A stretch of 17,459 nt of DNA from Treponema sp. UBA3819 (GTDB lineage: Bacteria; Spirochaetota; Spirochaetia; Treponematales; Treponemataceae). The position numbers and the translations under genes are program-made. A model generated the notes under the pieces. It made no database searches. It worked only from the letters and a program-made list of their open reading frames with translations, and had not been told where the DNA came from. Of the stretch, positions 13,455 to 17,459 are shown in pieces; within the stretch, counting starts at the first letter, position 1, and the number at the start of each line of letters is the position of its first letter. The stretch is from NCBI GenBank assembly GCA_002369025.1, contig DFDV01000181.1, positions 1-17,459 on the forward strand, read 5' to 3'.

Positions 13455-14557
13455 TCGGATACTTTTATCTCTGCAATCAATTGTGGGTCAGCAAAAGTAA
13501 CGCGGTTTCTTCCGCCACGCTTGGAAACATAGAGGGCCTGATCTGCCTGGTCTACCAGTTCTTTGGGCGAAGTAACGGGATTTTTTTTGCTGTCATATTC
13601 GGCAACGCCGATAGAAATTGTTACCTTAACGTGCTGATTTTCATAGCAGAAGTCATACTGTTCCACTTTGCTGCGGATTCTGTCGGCAACGGTTATGGCA
13701 TCCTCTTTGCAGGTGTTGTTCAGCATGACGGTAAATTCTTCGCCGCCATAACGACCTGCCAAATCTTCCGCACGGATGCTGGACTTGATGATTTTTGCTA
13801 CGGTTATCAGAACATAGTCTCCGCAAGCATGGCCATAGGTATCGTTAAAGCGCTTAAAGAAATCAATGTCAAACATAATGACGGCAAGCGGCAGATTGTC
13901 TGTGCGGGCTGCATCCAGTTTGTTGGTAAGCACATTGTAGAAGAAATATTTAAGCTTTAAGTGCGTCATCATGTCTGTGGAAGAGCGTTCCACCAGAGCC
14001 GCATTGTTGATTGCAATTGCCGCCAGCGAACCAATCATCAGAATCTGGTCTTTGTCATCAGCGGTGTATTCAAAATCATTTCCCAAATCCAGACGTTCAC
14101 CCAGTACCAGAATGCCGTCCAGATGGTTTTTCTGAATAAGCGGAACCAGAAGAGATGGCCGCAGGGAAGAAAGCATGCGGATATCCGTGCCGACGGGAAG
14201 CATTTTTTTTGCCTCTTCCAGTGTGCAGGGCTGCCCCAGGGAATTGAGGAAATGCACAATGGGATGCGAAGCGGGAATCTTATAGCTGATGTTGGGGTTC
14301 AAATCCAGACCGCTGTAGTTTGTGTCCAGCATGTAAGAATTGGAATCCAGAGCGTTCAGAATAAAAATACCTGCAGAAAGTACCCTCATCTGACCCATAC
14401 AGGTATACAAAATGGACTCAATCAGCGTAGAAAAATCAACAGTAGAACAGAGGGAGCGTGAAATATCAAGCAGTTGCTGCAAGTCGTAAATCTTTTTTTC
14501 ATAGAGAGAAACTTTTTCTTCAAGCGAAAGTTCATCAGAACTCTGATTGTTTTCCAT
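13451..14557 (-). CDS. Cytoplasmic diguanylate cyclase with GAF sensor domain
   Basis: This 368-residue protein makes cyclic di-GMP from two GTP. The start MENNQSSDELS is chosen because its ATG overlaps the previous stop as TAATG. A start at 14623 would extend 22 residues into the upstream gene. A coiled-coil-like stretch (10-35) leads into a GAF-like sensor (about 38-190). The GGDEF domain (about 195-355) shows MFDIDFFKRFNDTYGHACGD (228-247) and an active GGEEF (271-275). RAED (262-265), five residues before it, is the inhibitory I-site pattern RxxD, so product feedback is likely. There are no membrane segments and no EAL or HD-GYP partner. The GAF ligand cannot be told. Confidence 0.95.
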   Translation of the reverse strand: MENNQSSDELSLEEKVSLYEKKIYDLQQLLDISRSLCSTVDFSTLIESILYTCMGQMRVLSAGIFILNALDSNSYMLDTNYSGLDLNPNISYKIPASHPIVHFLNSLGQPCTLEEAKKMLPVGTDIRMLSSLRPSLLVPLIQKNHLDGILVLGERLDLGNDFEYTADDKDQILMIGSLAAIAINNAALVERSSTDMMTHLKLKYFFYNVLTNKLDAARTDNLPLAVIMFDIDFFKRFNDTYGHACGDYVLITVAKIIKSSIRAEDLAGRYGGEEFTVMLNNTCKEDAITVADRIRSKVEQYDFCYENQHVKVTISIGVAEYDSKKNPVTSPKELVDQADQALYVSKRGGRNRVTFADPQLIAEIKVSE

Positions 14558-16143
14558 TATGCTTTTTTCTCCACATCTCCAATCAAAACATAATTCTTCA
14601 TTATCGCTAAGAAGACTTTCCACATATCAAACTGCAATTCCAGCTGTTCCGCCGCATCACGATTTCTGGAGGAATTCAGCAGAACCTTGATATTTGTAAT
14701 AGTGTCCGGTGCCGTTTTTTTAGCATCGTTAAGCATTTCACTTATCTGATTAAAAAGAGTATACAGTTTTTTTGTCGCATTTTGAATCAGATTATGAGCC
14801 TGTTTGTTGATAATATCGACATTTCCAGCCAGTCTTGTGAGGAATTCGGGGTCTTTATGGCTGTCACGGATAAATCCCTCCAGAACGGCTATGTCATTGG
14901 GTGCGCCACGGGTAAATGATTTTTCAAAGGTTTCAAATTCGTTGGGAATCTCACCCACCGCAAATACATCGGATGAAAAATCTGTTTTAGAGGAATTGTT
15001 GTTAAAAAAGCCTTCAATAACGATGTCGTTCAGCAGAGCCATAATCGGTTCGTTCAGATAGTATTTAACGAAAGTTTTGACCACCTGCATTGGGGTAATC
15101 CATGCAAAGGAAGCGGATGTATTCTGCTGAAGGTTAGCATTATTGTCATTGTTGTAGCCTTCCAGCTGTTCAAGCGGCTTTGAAGCAAAGAGCTTTTGAA
15201 TTTCCGCAGAAATAGTGATGTCCTTTATTTCAATTTTCAGTTTTTTCTCATCGGCTACAAATTTTTCTTCGATGTAGGTTGCATATTTTTGCCGGGAAGC
15301 GGGCTTGTAGTTTGCACTCTGGGGGGCTGCCTCCGGGTCTTTCTTAGCAATGCAAATCAGTTTTTTCAGCATCTCTGGATTAAGAATGCGGGTAAGAATG
15401 GAATTTATCTTGCGGAAATAGGTATTGATTTGTTTTGTTTCATCAGCATTCAGCGGACGACCTTTTCTCAGTTCATCCAGTGCGCACAGTGCCCGGATAG
15501 TGGAAGAAGTAAGGCTCTGATGTGCCGTGATGTAGTAAAAGTCCTGGAGAGAACCGGCAATTGTTTCCGGAATGGCCGGCTGAAAACTGGGCGTGTAAGA
15601 CGGATTAAAACCAATATACTCAGGGTCAAAGGTATGGATGACACTCATATAATTATAGCGGCAGATATCCGCAAGCTGGTGCAGGCTTGCAATAATTTCA
15701 TCAATTTTCAAAAAGCCCGGTGTGCTCAATTCTTTTGCCAGAGATTCCAGACGCTGCCTCTGTACGCGAAGCACATCATTCATAGGCTGGCTTGAGTGCA
15801 GCACTTCCTGCTTGCGGTTGTCGTATGCAAGTCCTTCCAGTTTTTCCTGATTTTCCATTGAAAAGCCCGTCAGGAGCAGCTGCTGTTCAAAAAGCAAAGC
15901 CCGTTGTACATCCTCGCTGCAGATTGTGTCCATCAGAATGTCACCAAGAGGCTTTGTATTTTCATACATTACCCGAAAAATTTCGCCAAAGTTCGGGGTA
16001 AAAAGATTGTTTTTGTAAATGACGGGCTGAAATGCCTTTACTTCTGCTTCCAGTTTGCGGATTTCTATGCGCCTGCGTACTTCGGGCGAATTGCTTTTAA
16101 AAATCGATTCGAGAAATTCAATTATCGACTGAAGAAATCCCAT
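14557..16143 (-). CDS. Large cytoplasmic protein of unknown function, probably spirochaete-specific
   Basis: This 528-residue protein has no signal peptide, no membrane segment and no catalytic motif I recognise. It is mostly helical and charged. The N-terminal MGFLQSIIEFLESIFKS is an amphipathic helix that might touch the membrane. Residues about 20-40 (RRRIEIRKLEAEVKAF) look coiled-coil-like, and an Asn/Gln-rich segment (YNNDNNANLQQNTS, about 329-342) probably forms a loop. It resembles long hypothetical proteins conserved across treponemes, possibly the DUF5312 family, but that name is from memory. It heads a tightly overlapping operon with a diguanylate cyclase and a rhomboid protease. 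No Shine-Dalgarno sequence precedes the ATG and the likely promoter lies almost on top of it. Confidence 0.82.
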   Translation of the reverse strand: MGFLQSIIEFLESIFKSNSPEVRRRIEIRKLEAEVKAFQPVIYKNNLFTPNFGEIFRVMYENTKPLGDILMDTICSEDVQRALLFEQQLLLTGFSMENQEKLEGLAYDNRKQEVLHSSQPMNDVLRVQRQRLESLAKELSTPGFLKIDEIIASLHQLADICRYNYMSVIHTFDPEYIGFNPSYTPSFQPAIPETIAGSLQDFYYITAHQSLTSSTIRALCALDELRKGRPLNADETKQINTYFRKINSILTRILNPEMLKKLICIAKKDPEAAPQSANYKPASRQKYATYIEEKFVADEKKLKIEIKDITISAEIQKLFASKPLEQLEGYNNDNNANLQQNTSASFAWITPMQVVKTFVKYYLNEPIMALLNDIVIEGFFNNNSSKTDFSSDVFAVGEIPNEFETFEKSFTRGAPNDIAVLEGFIRDSHKDPEFLTRLAGNVDIINKQAHNLIQNATKKLYTLFNQISEMLNDAKKTAPDTITNIKVLLNSSRNRDAAEQLELQFDMWKVFLAIMKNYVLIGDVEKKA

Positions 16144-16151
16144 ATTATTCT

Positions 16152-16180
16152 ATTTTACGACTATTTGTGGATTTTTACAA
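16152..16180 (-). promoter_or_regulatory. Promoter of the five-gene operon, close to the start codon
   Basis: On the minus strand TTGTAA (16175-16180) and TAAAAT (16152-16157) are spaced by 17 bases. Only 8 bases separate the -10 from the ATG at 16143. Transcription would therefore start within a few bases of, or at, the start codon, implying a leaderless or nearly leaderless message. No ribosome binding site is visible. Confidence 0.5.
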
Positions 16181-16186
16181 TAGAGA

Positions 16187-16206
16187 AGGGGGAAAGCCTT
16201 CCCCCT
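16187..16206 (-). terminator. GC-rich hairpin downstream of the dihydrouridine synthase gene
   Basis: AGGGGGAA (16187-16194) and TTCCCCCT (16199-16206) form an 8-base-pair stem with a 4-base loop. The minus strand continues TCTCTATTGT, a weak T-rich tail, so it plausibly ends the upstream transcript. It sits just before the -35 of the next operon. Confidence 0.5.
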
Positions 16207-16273
16207 GGGCTCAGCCCTCCGCCTTGCTGCGGTCTTCGCCACACCCCCTTCGCCTAGGGGCTGGCTGCCCCTA
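16207..16273. repeat. GC-rich structured spacer after the dihydrouridine synthase gene
   Basis: Several short palindromes follow each other: GGGCTCAGCCC (16207-16217), CCGC...GCGG (16220-16232) and TAGGGGC/GCCCCTA (16255-16261 with 16267-16273). The last includes the stop codon of the synthase. GCCCCTAAAACCCC (16267-16280) recurs exactly at 5292-5305. It looks like a degenerate interspersed element; it encodes nothing I can support. Confidence 0.4.
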
Positions 16274-17323
16274 AAACCCCGCGAGTATCTCTTTGAACTG
16301 GGCCACACTTTCTGCCTGCACCAGCAGCTTACGCAATGCACCGCCACCGTTCAAGCCCTTGCTGTAGGCGCAGAAACGCTTTCGCATTTCCAGACAGGCA
16401 GACTTTTCGCCGCGGTCAGCCACCAGCAGATCCAGTTCGCGGAAGCCCGCTTCTATTCTTGTGCCTGCGTCTATGTCGTGCATTTGGCCTGTTGTCAGAA
16501 AATCGTGAGTCTGCGTAAATAAAAAAGGATTTCCCATTGCGCCGCGGGCAAACATCACCGCATCACAGCCAGTTTCTTCCAGCATGCGTTTTGCGTCTTC
16601 CGACGTAAATGCGTCTCCGCTTCCAAAGACCGGAATTTTCTGCGGGGCATCCGCGGTCTCTTTCCTCACAAATGCCACCAGTTCCGCAAGCGCATGCCAG
16701 TCAGCCTTGCCTTCGTAGCCCTGGGCCCGTGTTCTGCCATGCATTGTCAAAGCGCTTGCCCCTGCTTTAAGGGCCGCTTCCGCACATTCCTTCCAGGTAA
16801 TATGCTCGCTGTCCCATCCTAAACGGAATTTCACCGTCACAGGAATTTCTTTCTGATAGGGGACGACTTCTCCCGCCCGATTTATGCGCTTTCCGTCGTA
16901 ATCTTTTACCGCTTTAACAACGGCACTTACAATTCTGTACAGATGCTCCGGGTCACGGGTAAGGGCGCTTCCCGCATTAGTCTTGATTATTTTTGGAACA
17001 GGACAGCCGCCGTTTATGTCGATGCACTCACAGCTTGTTTTTTCCAGTACGAGTCGTGTTGCGTCTGCCATTGTTTCCGGCTTTCCGCCAAAAATCTGAA
17101 TTGCATACTGCTCTTCGTTGGGGGCGCGCCGCATCAGTTCTTCTGTTTTTCCAGAACCGCGCGTCAAAGCCTCTGCAGAAACCATTTCCGTATAGGCAAA
17201 GTTCGCCCCGCATTCACGACAAATTGATCTGAATGCGCGGTCAGAATAACCTGCAACCGGAGCCAGAAACAAATTGCCGTCCAGCGTAAGAGAACCAATG
17301 TGTACGGGGTGATAGAGAGACAT
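16271..17323 (-). CDS. dusB: tRNA-dihydrouridine synthase, DusB-like
   Basis: This flavoenzyme reduces uridine to dihydrouridine in the D loop of tRNA using FMN and NADPH. The 350 residues show the TIM-barrel landmarks: FLAPVAGYSDRAFR (19-32), the catalytic cysteine C107 in INGGCPVPKI (103-112), VKFRLGW (164-170), MHGRTRAQGYEGKADW (194-209) and FARGAMGNPFLF (258-269). The usual GNGD before the phosphate loop is GSGD here (234-237). A basic segment near residues 140-160 (KRINRAGEVVPYQK) is an insertion relative to the shorter members I know. The C-terminal helical domain carries RKRFCAYSKG. The subfamily letter is by resemblance. The ATG at 17323 lacks a good ribosome binding site. Confidence 0.92.
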   Translation of the reverse strand: MSLYHPVHIGSLTLDGNLFLAPVAGYSDRAFRSICRECGANFAYTEMVSAEALTRGSGKTEELMRRAPNEEQYAIQIFGGKPETMADATRLVLEKTSCECIDINGGCPVPKIIKTNAGSALTRDPEHLYRIVSAVVKAVKDYDGKRINRAGEVVPYQKEIPVTVKFRLGWDSEHITWKECAEAALKAGASALTMHGRTRAQGYEGKADWHALAELVAFVRKETADAPQKIPVFGSGDAFTSEDAKRMLEETGCDAVMFARGAMGNPFLFTQTHDFLTTGQMHDIDAGTRIEAGFRELDLLVADRGEKSACLEMRKRFCAYSKGLNGGGALRKLLVQAESVAQFKEILAGF

Positions 17324-17381
17324 GGAAATATTCTACGTGGATTTTTGCGAAATGGCAAGGCAAAGAAAATAGGGCAAACGC

Positions 17382-17408
17382 ATTATAATCCATTCGCAAG
17401 TAAGACAA
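17382..17408 (-). promoter_or_regulatory. Candidate promoter of the tRNA-dihydrouridine synthase gene
   Basis: A perfect TATAAT lies at 17382-17387 on the minus strand. The best -35 is TTGTCT (17403-17408) at a short 15-base spacing. A start near 17375 would give a leader of about 50 bases. Confidence 0.45.
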
Positions 17409-17422
17409 AAAGGGCACAAGCG

Positions 17423-17454
17423 AATGAGTCCCAACAAAAACGAAAAATGAGTCC
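17423..17454. repeat. Short direct repeat at the right edge
   Basis: AATGAGTCC occurs at 17423-17431 and 17446-17454, separated by an A-rich spacer. Flanking bases make the whole block run from GCG to CGC. No coding frame could be supported through to the window edge. It may be part of an intergenic repeat cut by the window. Confidence 0.35.
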
Positions 17455-17459
17455 GCTTA

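Noticed and set aside
12642..13532. Plus-strand open frame of 296 codons antisense to the rhomboid and its neighbour
   Set aside because: The opposite strand encodes a fully motif-supported rhomboid; this frame has no recognisable motif and no promoter or ribosome binding site.
13451..14623. Longer form of the diguanylate cyclase with 22 extra N-terminal residues
   Set aside because: The extension lies inside the upstream gene; the ATG at 14557 makes the TAATG junction also seen at 302, 2904 and 12810.
17400..17459. Start of a further gene at the right edge
   Set aside because: The only plus-strand ATG there opens an eight-codon frame and the minus-strand frames show no recognisable protein.

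Overview
The window looks like a chromosomal segment of a host- or gut-associated Treponema (Spirochaetota). The evidence is an archaeal/eukaryotic-type phenylalanyl-tRNA synthetase alpha chain, several secreted proteins with 'CSNDD'-type lipoprotein starts, a BspA/treponemal leucine-rich-repeat lipoprotein, a large cytoplasmic protein of spirochaete-restricted appearance, and moderate GC. The genus call is inference. No rRNA, tRNA, CRISPR array or complete insertion sequence was seen.

Left part (1-5141), cell surface and accessory. A minus-strand pair encodes a secreted pectate lyase lipoprotein (PL1 family, with CBM35-like and InlB-type repeat modules) and, coupled by a TAATG overlap, a DTW-domain tRNA aminocarboxypropyltransferase that runs off the left edge. 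A palindromic intergenic repeat follows, built from mini-hairpin units with covarying stems, and then a plus-strand YoeB/Txe toxin-antitoxin operon. Next is a minus-strand 614-residue lipoprotein of unknown function. Its promoter is a perfect TTGACA and a near-consensus CATAAT separated by 16 bases, 10 of which are one C tract (G10 on the plus strand). This is the classic layout of a phase-variable promoter and is the most striking feature here.

Middle (5142-8376), a scarred insertion zone. A decayed copy of the 3' end of hisB (5168-5260) lies just upstream of that promoter. A single plus-strand gene follows, encoding a 943-residue lipoprotein with leucine-rich repeats, a Pmp-like beta-helix and a Big2 domain, and ending in a strong terminator. 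Between that terminator and the intact hisB lies a second relic, the signal-peptide segment of a pectate-lyase-like lipoprotein gene (about 8296-8345). The zone appears to have been rebuilt by recombination at the hisB-lipoprotein junction.

Right part (8377-17323), core genes, all on the minus strand. In transcription order: dusB-like tRNA dihydrouridine synthase; a five-gene, mostly overlapping operon (528-residue protein of unknown function, GAF-GGDEF diguanylate cyclase, rhomboid protease, two small exported proteins of unknown function) closed by a hairpin; then pheS-hisG-hisB, tightly spaced. HisG is the long, self-regulating form and HisB is the monofunctional dehydratase. The five-gene operon combines cyclic-di-GMP synthesis with membrane proteolysis and exported proteins, suggesting an envelope-related process, but its actual job cannot be read from the sequence.
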